64,000 nucleotides of DNA, taken from positions 124,001-188,000 of the forward strand of contig NZ_LMGI01000004.1 of the NCBI RefSeq assembly GCF_001427105.1, in the 5' to 3' direction. Source of the DNA: Sphingopyxis sp. Root154. Its GTDB lineage: Bacteria > Pseudomonadota > Alphaproteobacteria > Sphingomonadales > Sphingomonadaceae. Every line of letters begins with the position of its first letter. Within the stretch, counting starts at the first letter, position 1. The position numbers and the translations under genes were made by a program. Below the pieces are notes generated by a model. That model saw nothing but the letters and a program-made list of their open reading frames with translations. It had not been told where the DNA came from and did not search any database. Positions 18,000 through 26,198 of this stretch are shown here, in pieces.

Positions 18000-18064
18000 T
18001 AAGTCTGTAATGCAGACTTATTGCCGCTTGCATCGTAGTGGCGTCAAGTCTTAAATCCAGACTT
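18000..18064. promoter_or_regulatory. Duplicated inverted-repeat operator for the HxlR regulator
   Basis: Copy 1 is TAAGTCTG (18000-18007), 5 nt, CAGACTTA (18013-18020). Copy 2 is AAGTCTT (18046-18052), 5 nt, CAGACTT (18058-18064). The copies are 45 bp apart, close to four helical turns, and fill the 77-bp gap between the divergent thioesterase and regulator. Copy 2 touches the regulator start codon, which implies autoregulation. Confidence 0.75.
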
Positions 18065-18424
18065 ATGAAGGAGTATGTGCCATCGCGTTCGCCCTGTGCC
18101 GTCGGCCGCGCGTCGCGGCTGCTCGGCGACCGCTGGGTGCTGCTGATCCTGCGCGAGGCCTTCCTGGGGATCGACCGGTTCGAGGACTTCCTCGGACGGC
18201 TCGACGTTTCGCGCGCCGCGCTGACCTCGCGGCTGGGCTGGATGGTGGAGGCGGGGGTGCTCGAGCGCGTGCCCCCCGAAGGCAAGCGCGCGACATACCG
18301 GCTGACCCCGTCGGGGCAGGCGCTGCGCCCGACCTATGACGCGATCAAGGCGTGGGGCGACGAATGGCTGCCGCGCGGCGCAAAGGAAAACGGCCCGGGC
18401 GATGCCGGGCCGTCGATTTACTGA
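18065..18424 (+). CDS. HxlR family winged-helix transcriptional regulator
   Basis: 119 residues. The family pattern is clear: SPCAVGRASRLLGDRWVLLILREAF, then RFEDFLGRLDVSRAALTSRLGWMVEAGVLERV (recognition helix and wing approach) and YRLTPSGQAL. HxlR proteins bind inverted repeats as dimers. The ATG at 18065 directly follows operator copy 2 and has no ribosome-binding site, so the message may be leaderless or start a little upstream in frame (18038). The conserved Cys19-equivalent (SPCAV) could be a redox sensor as in some relatives. Likely controls itself and the thioesterase. Confidence 0.88.
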   Translation: MKEYVPSRSPCAVGRASRLLGDRWVLLILREAFLGIDRFEDFLGRLDVSRAALTSRLGWMVEAGVLERVPPEGKRATYRLTPSGQALRPTYDAIKAWGDEWLPRGAKENGPGDAGPSIY

Positions 18425-18439
18425 CGTCTCGAAGCGGGC

Positions 18440-18868
18440 TCAGGCGGTCGGGATCGCCGCCGATGCGTCGCGACCGTCGCCTTCGGGGGCGGCGAGGATG
18501 TCGCGGACGACGAGCCCCTTGTCGACGACCTGCGTGTCGGGGCTGCCGACCTGGCTGCGGATGCCCGGGTCGGCGCGCGCGCCGTCGGCGCTGCCGATGA
18601 TCTGCGTTTCGCTCGCGCTACGCTGCGACGCGCCGCCAAAGAGTGCGCGCAGCGTCTGTTCGGCGGTCGTTTCGCCGCCGGGGCGCGCGGTGCCGGGAGC
18701 CGGCGGGGTCAGCGCGAAGTCGGGCGGCACGACGAGCGGCGCCTGACGCGACACCATCATTTCGTCGGGACGGTCGCGGCTGAACAGGCTGTTCGACCCG
18801 CAGGCCGACAGGGTGGTGGCAAGAAACGAGGCTGCCAGGATGGCGGTGGTCCGGTTCACTTTAATCAT
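18440..18868 (-). CDS. DUF3035 lipoprotein (BamF-like)
   Basis: 142 residues. The N-terminus is a lipoprotein signal with lipobox LSAC (ILAASFLATTLSAC), so it is processed by the LspA made from the gene just upstream. The mature part has the DUF3035 signature RDRPDEMMVSRQAPLVVPPDFALTPP followed by Pro/Gly-rich, probably disordered sequence. In Caulobacter a small lipoprotein of this kind (BamF) is part of the beta-barrel assembly complex; transfer of that role is inference. It is third in the ileS-lspA-DUF3035 run, 17 bp after lspA. Confidence 0.8.
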   Translation of the reverse strand: MIKVNRTTAILAASFLATTLSACGSNSLFSRDRPDEMMVSRQAPLVVPPDFALTPPAPGTARPGGETTAEQTLRALFGGASQRSASETQIIGSADGARADPGIRSQVGSPDTQVVDKGLVVRDILAAPEGDGRDASAAIPTA

Positions 18869-18885
18869 ACTCCCAATGCGCCCCG

Positions 18886-19407
18886 TTAATCGGCGGACGG
18901 CTGGCCGTCCGTGGTTGCGGTCTTTTCGCCCAAGAGCAGCGCGCGCGCAACCAGCAAAAGCACGCCGAGCGTGATGCACGCATCGGCGACGTTGAAGATC
19001 ATGAAGGGGCGGAAATCGCCGAAATGCAGGTCGGCGAAGTCGACGACATAGCCGAAACGTACGCGATCGACGATATTGCCGAGCGCGCCGCCGAGGATCA
19101 TCGCGAGCGCGATCACGTCGCCCTTCGCCTGTTCGCGCGTCATCCAGAAGGCGACCGCGGCGGCGACCAGCCCCGTTACCGCGACGAGCGTCCAGCGCGT
19201 CGTGTCGGTGCAGCTGGCGAACATCGACAGCGAAATCCCGCAATTTTCGGCCCAGGTCAGGTTGAAGAAGCTCGCAAGCTCGATCTGTCCCTTGGGCTCC
19301 AGCGACAAGGGCACGGTGACGACCCATTTGGTGACCTGGTCGAAGAGGAAGGCGAGGGCCGCAAAGATCAGGCCGAAGCGCAGGTGCGGCGAACGTTGGC
19401 TGCTCAT
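18886..19407 (-). CDS. lspA: Lipoprotein signal peptidase (signal peptidase II)
   Basis: 173 residues. It cleaves prolipoproteins before the lipidated Cys in the inner membrane. The aspartyl dyad is visible: D114 in GNIVDRVRFGYVVDF and D142 in FNVADACITLG. Four transmembrane helices are expected and seen, about residues 11-28, 72-88, 98-112 and 140-156. The ATG at 19407 overlaps the ileS stop (ATGA), which gives coupled translation in the classical ileS-lspA order. A short Thr/Ser-rich tail follows. Confidence 0.96.
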   Translation of the reverse strand: MSSQRSPHLRFGLIFAALAFLFDQVTKWVVTVPLSLEPKGQIELASFFNLTWAENCGISLSMFASCTDTTRWTLVAVTGLVAAAVAFWMTREQAKGDVIALAMILGGALGNIVDRVRFGYVVDFADLHFGDFRPFMIFNVADACITLGVLLLVARALLLGEKTATTDGQPSAD

Positions 19408-22376
19408 GCTGCGTCCAATACCGAGTCGCAGCGATTGCACAAGCTGCCGTCCTCGGTCACCTCGGGCAGGTGGCGCCAGCAGCGGCCGCATTTGTGGTTT
19501 TCGGTGCGGGTGACTGCGAGTTCGTCGCCCGCGCGCGCGACCGACACGATGAAGATTTCCTCCAGCGCGGCGGGATCGAGCGTCGGGTCGGGGATCGTGA
19601 CTTCGGCTTCGAGGCTCGAACGGATCGTCTTTTCGCGGCGATAGGGTTCGATCGCTTCGGTCACCGCTTCGCGCTGGGTGCGGACGCCCGCCCATTTACT
19701 GGCGAGCGCGGCGTCGTTCCAGGCGGCATCGACGGCCGGCCATTCCAGCAAATGCACGCTGCCCGCATCGGGATAGCGCGTACCCCACACTTCCTCGGCG
19801 GTGAAGACCAGCACCGGGGTGGCGTAGCGGACGAGCGCGTGGAACAGCACATCGAGCACGCTGCGGTACGCGCGGCGCGTGTCGGTGCCGAGCGGCGCGG
19901 CGGGGCCGAGGTCGCAGTAGAGGACGTCCTTGCGGATGTCGAAATAGAAGGCCGACAGATCCTCGTTGCAAAAATCCGCGAGCAGGCGCGTGTAGCCGTT
20001 GAAGTCGAAATCATCGACCGCCTGATGCATCTTCGCGTCGAGGTCGGCGAGCAGGCTGAGCATGTAACGCTCCAGCTCGGGCATTGCCGCGACGTCGGTG
20101 ATACGTTCCTCTTCGCTGAACCCGTCGAGCGCGCCGAGCAGGTAGCGGAAGGTGTTGCGCAGCTTGCGATACTGGTCGGCGACGCCCTTCAGGATCTCGT
20201 CGCCGATGCGATGGTCTTCGGTGAAGTCGACGCTCAGCGCCCACAGGCGGATGATGTCGGCGCCGTTGGTTTCCATCACCTTGACGGGATCGGTCGTGTT
20301 GCCGAGCGACTTCGACTGTTTGAAGCCCTTGCTGTCCATCGTGAAGCCGTGCGTCAGCACCGCCTTGTACGGCGCCTGTCCGCGCGTGCCGCAGCTTTCG
20401 AGCAGCGACGACTGGAACCAGCCGCGATGCTGGTCGCTGCCTTCGAGATAGAGGTCGGCGCTGTGGGTGCTGCCGTCGTGGCGGACGAGCGCGGGCCAGC
20501 GGCCGCTTTCGAGCACGAAGACGTGGGTGCAGCCCGAATCGAACCAGACGTCGAGAATGTCGACGATGCGTTCGTAGTTCGCGGCGTCATAGGCATCGCC
20601 CAGATATTCCTGCGCGCGCGCGTCGTTCCACGCGTCGACGCCGTCCGCCTTCACCGCCGCGACGATGCGGTCGTTGACGGCGGGATCGTTCAGATAATGG
20701 CCGGTCTTGCGGTCGACGAAGAGCGTGATCGGCACGCCCCACGCGCGCTGGCGGCTGAGCACCCAGTCGGGGCGGCCCTCGACCATCGACCCGATGCGGT
20801 TGCGGCCCTTGGCGGGGACGAAGCGCGTGTCGTCGATCGCCTGCATGGCGGCCTGCCGCAGCGTCGGCGCGGCGCAGAGATCTTCCTCGGCCGGGTTGAT
20901 CGCGCCGCCCTCATTCTCCCAGCGCTTTTCGCGCGGGGTTTTGGGCTCGATATGCGTCATCACCTTGTCCATCGGCACGAACCATTGCGGGGTGCAGCGA
21001 TAGATGACCTTGGCTTTCGAGCGCCAGCTGTGCGGATAGCTGTGCTTGTAATCGGCGCTGGCCGCGAGCAACCCGCCGGATTCGCGCAGATCGGTGCAGA
21101 TCGGGCCGTCGGGGGCGTTGAACTTCGCGTTGATCACGCTGCCCTGACCGGCGAGCCAGCCCCAGTCTTCGCGATATTTGCCGTCGCCCTCGACCGCGAA
21201 CACGGGGTCGATGCCGTTCGCCTTGCAGAGGTCGAAATCATCCTCGCCATGGTCGGGCGACATATGGACGAGCCCGGTGCCGCTGTCGGTGGTGACGAAA
21301 TCGCCCGCGAGGAACGGGCGCGGGCGCGCGAAGAAGCCGCCGAGCGCGTGCATCGGGTGGCGGGCGATGGTGCCAGCGAGGTTGGAGCCTTTGAGGACGC
21401 TCTTCTGGGTCGTTTGGATCATCACATCCCAAGCCGACGCCAAGCTAGCCTCGAGGCGCTCAATCAACTGCGGCTGATTTGCTACGAGTATCTGGCGGCC
21501 GTTGAGTGCCTTGAAGGCGGGGTTGTCGCCAGGACTGACGCCATCCTGCACCGTCTGGATCACGGCTAATTCCAAAACTGCGTAGTCGATCTCCGGCCCA
21601 TAGGCCAAAGCCTGGTTGACCGGGATCGTCCATGGCGTCGTCGTCCAGATCACCGCATGCGCCCCGACCAGTTCCGCGATCGGGCTCTCGACGATTTCGA
21701 ACGCGACGTCGATCTGCGTCGAGACGATATCCTCATATTCGATCTCGGCCTCGGCGAGCGCGGTCTTTTCGACCGGCGACCACATCACCGGCTTGGCGCC
21801 GCGATAGAGCATGTCGTTGGCGGCGAATTTGAGCAGTTCGCGCACGATGGTGGCTTCGGCCTCATAATCCATCGTCAAATACGGATGGTCCCAGTCGCCG
21901 CCGATGCCGAGGCGCTTCAGCTGCTCGCGCTGGGTGTCGACCCAATGCTGCGCATAGGCGCGGCATTCGGCGCGGAACTCCTCGACCGGAACCTCGTCCT
22001 TGTTGAGCTTTTTCTTGCGATATTGCTCCTCGACCTTCCACTCGATCGGCAGGCCGTGGCAATCCCAGCCGGGAACGTAGGGCGCGTCCTTGCCCTTCAG
22101 CGTCTGGGTGCGGACGACCATGTCCTTCAGGATATGGTTGAGCGCATGGCCGATATGCATGTCGCCATTCGCGTAGGGCGGGCCGTCGTGGAGGATGAAC
22201 TGGTCGCGGCCCTTGCGGCTTTCGCGAATCTGCCCTTCCAGATTGCCCTCGATCCATTTGGCGAGAATCAGCGGTTCCTTCTGCGGCAGGCCGGCCTTCA
22301 TCGGAAAGTCGGTCTTGGGCAGGAAGACGGTGTCGCGATAATCGCGCTGTTCGGCGGCGGGCGTGCTCTCGGTCAT
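19404..22376 (-). CDS. ileS: Isoleucyl-tRNA synthetase
   Basis: 990 residues. Class I synthetase charging tRNA-Ile, with an editing domain. Seen in order are YANGDMHIGHALNHILKD (HIGH), YVPGWDCHGLPIEW, an editing region with TTTPWTIPVNQALAYGP, the second ATP signature as KQSKSLGN, and a C-terminal zinc finger CGRCWRHLP to LCNRCDSV. The signature normally reads KMSKS, so Met is replaced by Gln here. The start at 22376 is chosen because homologues begin shortly before the TVFLPKTDFPM segment; the open frame extends further. It is the first gene of ileS-lspA-DUF3035. Confidence 0.96.
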   Translation of the reverse strand: MTESTPAAEQRDYRDTVFLPKTDFPMKAGLPQKEPLILAKWIEGNLEGQIRESRKGRDQFILHDGPPYANGDMHIGHALNHILKDMVVRTQTLKGKDAPYVPGWDCHGLPIEWKVEEQYRKKKLNKDEVPVEEFRAECRAYAQHWVDTQREQLKRLGIGGDWDHPYLTMDYEAEATIVRELLKFAANDMLYRGAKPVMWSPVEKTALAEAEIEYEDIVSTQIDVAFEIVESPIAELVGAHAVIWTTTPWTIPVNQALAYGPEIDYAVLELAVIQTVQDGVSPGDNPAFKALNGRQILVANQPQLIERLEASLASAWDVMIQTTQKSVLKGSNLAGTIARHPMHALGGFFARPRPFLAGDFVTTDSGTGLVHMSPDHGEDDFDLCKANGIDPVFAVEGDGKYREDWGWLAGQGSVINAKFNAPDGPICTDLRESGGLLAASADYKHSYPHSWRSKAKVIYRCTPQWFVPMDKVMTHIEPKTPREKRWENEGGAINPAEEDLCAAPTLRQAAMQAIDDTRFVPAKGRNRIGSMVEGRPDWVLSRQRAWGVPITLFVDRKTGHYLNDPAVNDRIVAAVKADGVDAWNDARAQEYLGDAYDAANYERIVDILDVWFDSGCTHVFVLESGRWPALVRHDGSTHSADLYLEGSDQHRGWFQSSLLESCGTRGQAPYKAVLTHGFTMDSKGFKQSKSLGNTTDPVKVMETNGADIIRLWALSVDFTEDHRIGDEILKGVADQYRKLRNTFRYLLGALDGFSEEERITDVAAMPELERYMLSLLADLDAKMHQAVDDFDFNGYTRLLADFCNEDLSAFYFDIRKDVLYCDLGPAAPLGTDTRRAYRSVLDVLFHALVRYATPVLVFTAEEVWGTRYPDAGSVHLLEWPAVDAAWNDAALASKWAGVRTQREAVTEAIEPYRREKTIRSSLEAEVTIPDPTLDPAALEEIFIVSVARAGDELAVTRTENHKCGRCWRHLPEVTEDGSLCNRCDSVLDAA

Positions 22377-22425
22377 GGGCGGCCGCTTAGCGCAGATTCG
22401 CGTGGGAGCAAACCTTCGGCTGGCG

Positions 22426-23466
22426 CTATTTCTGCCGCGGGCGCAGCGCCGGACCGAGATTGTAGATGTCGTCGATCCACACATAGCCGGTGAAGCTGGC
22501 GGGCACCTTGGTCAGCTGGTTCACCTTGTACAGCCCCATGCCGCCCGTTTCGTCGCCGCGCGGGCCGGTGAGGAGGACGCGCGTGCCATGTTTCGCGGCG
22601 CGGTCCTGCAGGCGGTCGGGCCAGCCCCAATAGGCCCATTGAGTGTCGAGCGGCACGATGATCGTGCCGCCGACGCAGCTTGGCGGATACCAGCCCGACC
22701 AGGCGAATTCGATATAATCCCTGGTGCAGCGCTTGGCGGCGTCGGGGTCCATCGTCCACGCCTTGGGCGCCTCGGCGCGGATGACCTGCATCAGCCGCGG
22801 GGGGCCGAAAAAGCCGAAGCGCGGCTGGTTCGGGTCGATACCCGCGCGTGCGAAGGATGCGAGGACGAGTTCGGCCTCTTTCGGGTCGCGCGATTTGAAG
22901 TTGATCAGCAGCGAGGCATGGCCGATCGCGCCGAGCACCTCGTCGAGGCTGGGCATCAGGCCGACGCCCTTGCCGCGCAGCGGGAAGGTCTGGCCGCCGT
23001 CGGCGGTGTAGCCATAGCCGATATCGAGCGTCTTCAGTTCGGCCATCGTGTGGTCGCGGATCGGTCCCTTGCCGTCGGTGCGGCAGTCGAGCGCCCAGTC
23101 GTGGAAGACCGCGACCCGCCCGTCCTTCGTGCCCGCGACGTCGAATTTGACCATGTCCGCGTCGCGGCCGATCGCGGCCTTCATCGAGGGCAGGCTGTTT
23201 TCGATATAGTCGTGCTCGGGCGGATCGATGCGCGTCGCGGTGCATGTCTCGTCGGTGACGCCGGTGTGATCGAACAACTGCGACACGCCGCGATGCGCGA
23301 TCAGCACGCGCTTGCCGGTGGGGTCGGGGGCAAGGAAGCTTGCGTTCGACAGCGTGAACCATGCGACGATGGCGGCGAAGACCCAGAGCAGGATCTTCGT
23401 GCGCCGCTTCATCGGCTTTTTGGGCGGGCCTTCGAGCGCGCTGGCCCAGTCTTCGCTGTCGGTCAT
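22426..23466 (-). CDS. Glycerophosphodiester phosphodiesterase-like membrane-anchored protein
   Basis: 346 residues with one N-terminal helix (ILLWVFAAIVAWFTL, about residues 24-38), so the catalytic part is probably periplasmic. The GDPD TIM barrel is seen in VLIAHRGVSQLF, the ENSLPSMKAAI segment, and TKDGRVAVFHDWALDCRTDGKG. The usual metal-ligand Glu of the IELDV strand is replaced (MVKFDV), so activity may be altered. Typical members hydrolyse glycerophosphodiesters to glycerol 3-phosphate. It follows ribF with a repeat element between, and precedes ileS by 50 bp in the same direction. Confidence 0.8.
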   Translation of the reverse strand: MTDSEDWASALEGPPKKPMKRRTKILLWVFAAIVAWFTLSNASFLAPDPTGKRVLIAHRGVSQLFDHTGVTDETCTATRIDPPEHDYIENSLPSMKAAIGRDADMVKFDVAGTKDGRVAVFHDWALDCRTDGKGPIRDHTMAELKTLDIGYGYTADGGQTFPLRGKGVGLMPSLDEVLGAIGHASLLINFKSRDPKEAELVLASFARAGIDPNQPRFGFFGPPRLMQVIRAEAPKAWTMDPDAAKRCTRDYIEFAWSGWYPPSCVGGTIIVPLDTQWAYWGWPDRLQDRAAKHGTRVLLTGPRGDETGGMGLYKVNQLTKVPASFTGYVWIDDIYNLGPALRPRQK

Positions 23467-23479
23467 TCACCCCCCCGTC

Positions 23480-23536
23480 GTCACCCCGGACTTGATCCGG
23501 GGTCCATGGATGCCGGATCCGGTCCGGCATGACGAT
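23480..23536. repeat. REP-like palindromic repeat
   Basis: Two consecutive inverted repeats lie in the gap between ribF and the GDPD-like gene: CCCCGGACTTGATCCGGGG at 23484-23502, and a GCCGGATCCGGTCCGGC hairpin near 23512-23528. The first is the exact reverse complement of 23-mer core bases at 30246-30264. The TCACCCCGG/CCGG-ATGACGA style is common between genes in alphaproteobacteria. It may act as a terminator or as an mRNA end stabiliser. Confidence 0.7.
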
Positions 23537-23540
23537 GATA

Positions 23541-24470
23541 TTACAGATCGGCCAGTAACTGCTTCGCCCGGTCGCAATCGGCCGCGATCTGCGCCATCAG
23601 CGCGTCCATATTGTCGAACTTCGCTTCCGCGCGGATGAAGGCGTGAAAGGCGACGTCGATTTCCTGCCCGTAAAGATCCTCGGCAAAGTCGAAGAAATGC
23701 GGTTCGAGCAGCTCATTCGGCGGGTCGAAGCTCGGGCGAATGCCGAGGTTCGCGGCGCCTTTGAGCACGCGGCCGTCGGGAAGGCGGCCGGTGACGGCGT
23801 AGATGCCGTAACGCGGGCGCAGATATTGCCCCATTTCGAGGTTCGCGGTCGGGAAACCCAGCAGGCGGCCGTTCTTGTCGCCGTGCTGCACGACGTTGCG
23901 CACCGTGAAGGGGCGGGTGAGCAGGCGCGTCGCGGCGGCGCAGTCGCCCGCCTGCAACGCCTCGCGGATACGGCTCGACGAGACGACTTCCTCGGCGTCG
24001 TCGACGGGGGCGACCATCTCGGTGAAGAAGCCGAGGCGGCGTGCATGATCGGCGAGGGTGACGACATCGCCGCCGCGGCCCTTGCCAAAGACGAAGTCGG
24101 CGCCGGTGACAACGCCCGCGGCGCCGTAGCGATCGAGCAGCAGCTCGGTGATGAAATCCTCCGCCGTCGTGCCCGCGAGCGTCGCGTCGAACGGCAGGAC
24201 GAGCATCGCTTCGGCGCCCGCCGCGGCGAACAGCTCCTGCCTTTGGTCGAGCGTGGTCAGGCGAAAGGGCGGGACGTCGGGTTTGAAAAAGCGCACCGGA
24301 TGCGGGTCGAAGGTCGCGACGATCGCGGGGCGGCCCTCATCGCGCGCGTGCCGCACCGCGCGGCCGACGACCGCCTGATGCCCGGCGTGAAAGCCGTCGA
24401 AATTGCCGAGCGCGATCACCCCGCCGCGCAAGGGCTCCTCAATGCGGTTGTGGCCGTCGAGGCGGATCAT
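23541..24470 (-). CDS. ribF: Bifunctional riboflavin kinase / FAD synthetase
   Basis: 309 residues, cytoplasmic. It phosphorylates riboflavin to FMN and adenylates FMN to FAD. The N-terminal FAD synthetase nucleotidyltransferase site is ALGNFDGFHAGHQAVV, followed by TFDPHPVRFF and SSSRIREAL. The C-terminal riboflavin kinase domain carries GFPTANLEM and the YGIYAV strand. The ATG overlaps the stop of the M19 dipeptidase by 4 bp, making it the last gene of the purE-purK-folA-M19-ribF run. The flavin product serves many enzymes; no riboswitch is visible in front. Confidence 0.95.
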   Translation of the reverse strand: MIRLDGHNRIEEPLRGGVIALGNFDGFHAGHQAVVGRAVRHARDEGRPAIVATFDPHPVRFFKPDVPPFRLTTLDQRQELFAAAGAEAMLVLPFDATLAGTTAEDFITELLLDRYGAAGVVTGADFVFGKGRGGDVVTLADHARRLGFFTEMVAPVDDAEEVVSSSRIREALQAGDCAAATRLLTRPFTVRNVVQHGDKNGRLLGFPTANLEMGQYLRPRYGIYAVTGRLPDGRVLKGAANLGIRPSFDPPNELLEPHFFDFAEDLYGQEIDVAFHAFIRAEAKFDNMDALMAQIAADCDRAKQLLADL

Positions 24471-25702
24471 GGCGCGGGCGGGATCAGGGGCACTAGCCCC
24501 GCCTTGAGTACGCGAACCGCGTTGCCGCCCATCGCGGCGCGTATTTCATCGTCGCTGAAACCCGCGTCGATCAGCGCCTGCGTCACCTGCACGAGTTTCG
24601 ACGTGTCGAACCGCACGGTGGTGGCGCCGTCATAATCGCTGCCGAGCGCGACATGCTCGACGCCGACGAGGTCGCGGACATGCTTCATCGCCTTGGCGAC
24701 GCTCGCGGGCGAGGTGTCGCAGACCGCGGCGTCCCAATAGCCGATGCCGATCAGGCCGCCGGTCGCGGCGACGCCGCGGATTTGTTCGTCCGAAAGGTTG
24801 CGGTTGACCTTGCACGTCGCCTGCACGCCGCCGTGGCTGGAGACGACGGGGCGGCGCGCCATTTTGAGGATGTCGGCGACGCAGGCGTTCGAGCAATGGG
24901 CGATGTCGACGATCATCCCCCTGGCTTCCATCCGCGTCACAACGTCGCGTCCGAGCGGGGTGAGGCCGCCCTTTTTGAGCCCGTGCATCGAACCCGCGAG
25001 CTCATTGTCAAAGAAATGGGTGAGCCCCGCCATGCGGAAGCCCGCGGCGTAAAGCTTGTCGAGATTGGCGATATCGCCTTCGAGGTTTTGAAGCCCCTCG
25101 ATGCTGAGCATCGCGCCGCGCGGGGATCCATGATCGAAGACGATGCCGCTCTTGGGATCGTAAGGTTCGGCCAGAGAGGTCAACCCGGGCGCATCGCGGA
25201 CGATCAAGATGCCCTGTGTGCTGAAGCGGTTGGCTTTGCGGATGTTTTCGCCAAATTTCTTTGTGGCCGCTTCCAGCTTTTGGGCGTGCCAAAGCGACCG
25301 TTCGAGCAGCGAGCTCCATGTCCGCAGCGGTTGAAGCTGGGCGATCACCAGTGGGGTGATATTGTCGGTATCGGCGCTGTTGGCGTCGTAATTCTGGCCC
25401 CTTGGCGTCTTGGTGACGCTAGAAAAGACCTGCAACATGACATTGCCTTCATACAGGCGATGAAAGTCCACATGTCCCTGGTCCGACGACTGGGCGATGT
25501 CGCGTTTCCACATCAGGCTGTCGCTGTGGAGATCGACGATCGTCAGCGTCTGGTGCAGCGCCTTCGCGCGCGCGCTGACGGCGGCAAGCGGCTTGCCGTC
25601 GATCTTGTTCATCCCGCGCTCGAGCATGCCGGGGGCGATTGCGAAGAAGGCCAGCGCGGCGACCGCGACAACGAGCAATATGCCGATCAGCCAGCGACGC
25701 AT
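24467..25702 (-). CDS. M19 family membrane dipeptidase
   Basis: 411 residues with an N-terminal helix (IGILLVVAVAALAFFAIA), so it is probably anchored facing the periplasm. It resembles renal-dipeptidase family M19: VDLHSDSLMWKRD carries the first metal His/Asp pair, GMIVDIAHCSNAC and VSSHGGVQATCKVNRNLSDEQI carry the other ligands, and HVALGSDYDGATTV closes the barrel. These enzymes cleave dipeptides, including D-amino acid forms. It sits between folA (4-bp gap) and ribF (4-bp overlap), so it is co-transcribed with nucleotide/cofactor genes without an obvious metabolic link. Confidence 0.9.
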   Translation of the reverse strand: MRRWLIGILLVVAVAALAFFAIAPGMLERGMNKIDGKPLAAVSARAKALHQTLTIVDLHSDSLMWKRDIAQSSDQGHVDFHRLYEGNVMLQVFSSVTKTPRGQNYDANSADTDNITPLVIAQLQPLRTWSSLLERSLWHAQKLEAATKKFGENIRKANRFSTQGILIVRDAPGLTSLAEPYDPKSGIVFDHGSPRGAMLSIEGLQNLEGDIANLDKLYAAGFRMAGLTHFFDNELAGSMHGLKKGGLTPLGRDVVTRMEARGMIVDIAHCSNACVADILKMARRPVVSSHGGVQATCKVNRNLSDEQIRGVAATGGLIGIGYWDAAVCDTSPASVAKAMKHVRDLVGVEHVALGSDYDGATTVRFDTSKLVQVTQALIDAGFSDDEIRAAMGGNAVRVLKAGLVPLIPPAP

Positions 25703-25706
25703 GGGC

Positions 25707-26198
25707 CTATTTCCTTGTCAGCGTGACGAAGCTGTACGCCGGGCGGCCGGCGTCGTCGGCGGGATGGTCCTCGCGCGCCGTCTCGTTCCAGTCGGCGGAG
25801 GCCGGATAGTCGATGATCGCGTCGCCCCTGGGTTCGAGCGCGACTTCGGTGAGCTCGATGCGGTCGGCGAGGGGGAGGAAGAGACGATAGATTTCGGCGC
25901 CGCCGATCACCATGACGTGCGGGGCGTTGGCGAGTTTGAGCGCCTCCTCGATCGTCGCCACGGGCTCGGCGCCCTCGTCCTGCCACTCGCGGTCGCGGGT
26001 GAGGACGATGTGGCGGCGGCCCTCGAGGATGGCGGGCAGGCTGTCGAAGGTTTTGCGCCCCATGATCATCGGGCGCCCCATCGTGATCTGCTTGAAGCGG
26101 CGAAGGTCGGCGGGCAGGTGCCACGCCATCTTGCCGCCGGCGCCGATCACGCCATTGGCGGCGCGCGCGAGGACGAGGGTGATTTCGGGGCGATTCAT
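25707..26198 (-). CDS. folA: Dihydrofolate reductase
   Basis: 163 residues, the normal size for bacterial DHFR. It reduces dihydrofolate to tetrahydrofolate with NADPH. Visible landmarks are GVIGAGGKMAWHLPADLRRFK (Met20 loop and the acidic active-site residue in PAD), MGRPMIMGRKTFDSLP and HVMVIGGAEIYRLFLPLADRIELTEV. The ATG at 26198 overlaps the purK stop (ATGA), so translation is coupled. It pairs folate recycling with purine synthesis, which uses formyl-folate. Confidence 0.95.
   Translation of the reverse strand: MNRPEITLVLARAANGVIGAGGKMAWHLPADLRRFKQITMGRPMIMGRKTFDSLPAILEGRRHIVLTRDREWQDEGAEPVATIEEALKLANAPHVMVIGGAEIYRLFLPLADRIELTEVALEPRGDAIIDYPASADWNETAREDHPADDAGRPAYSFVTLTRK

Noticed and set aside
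19470..21569. A 699-codon plus-strand open frame over ileS
   Set aside because: Antisense to ileS, with no ribosome-binding site or known domain.
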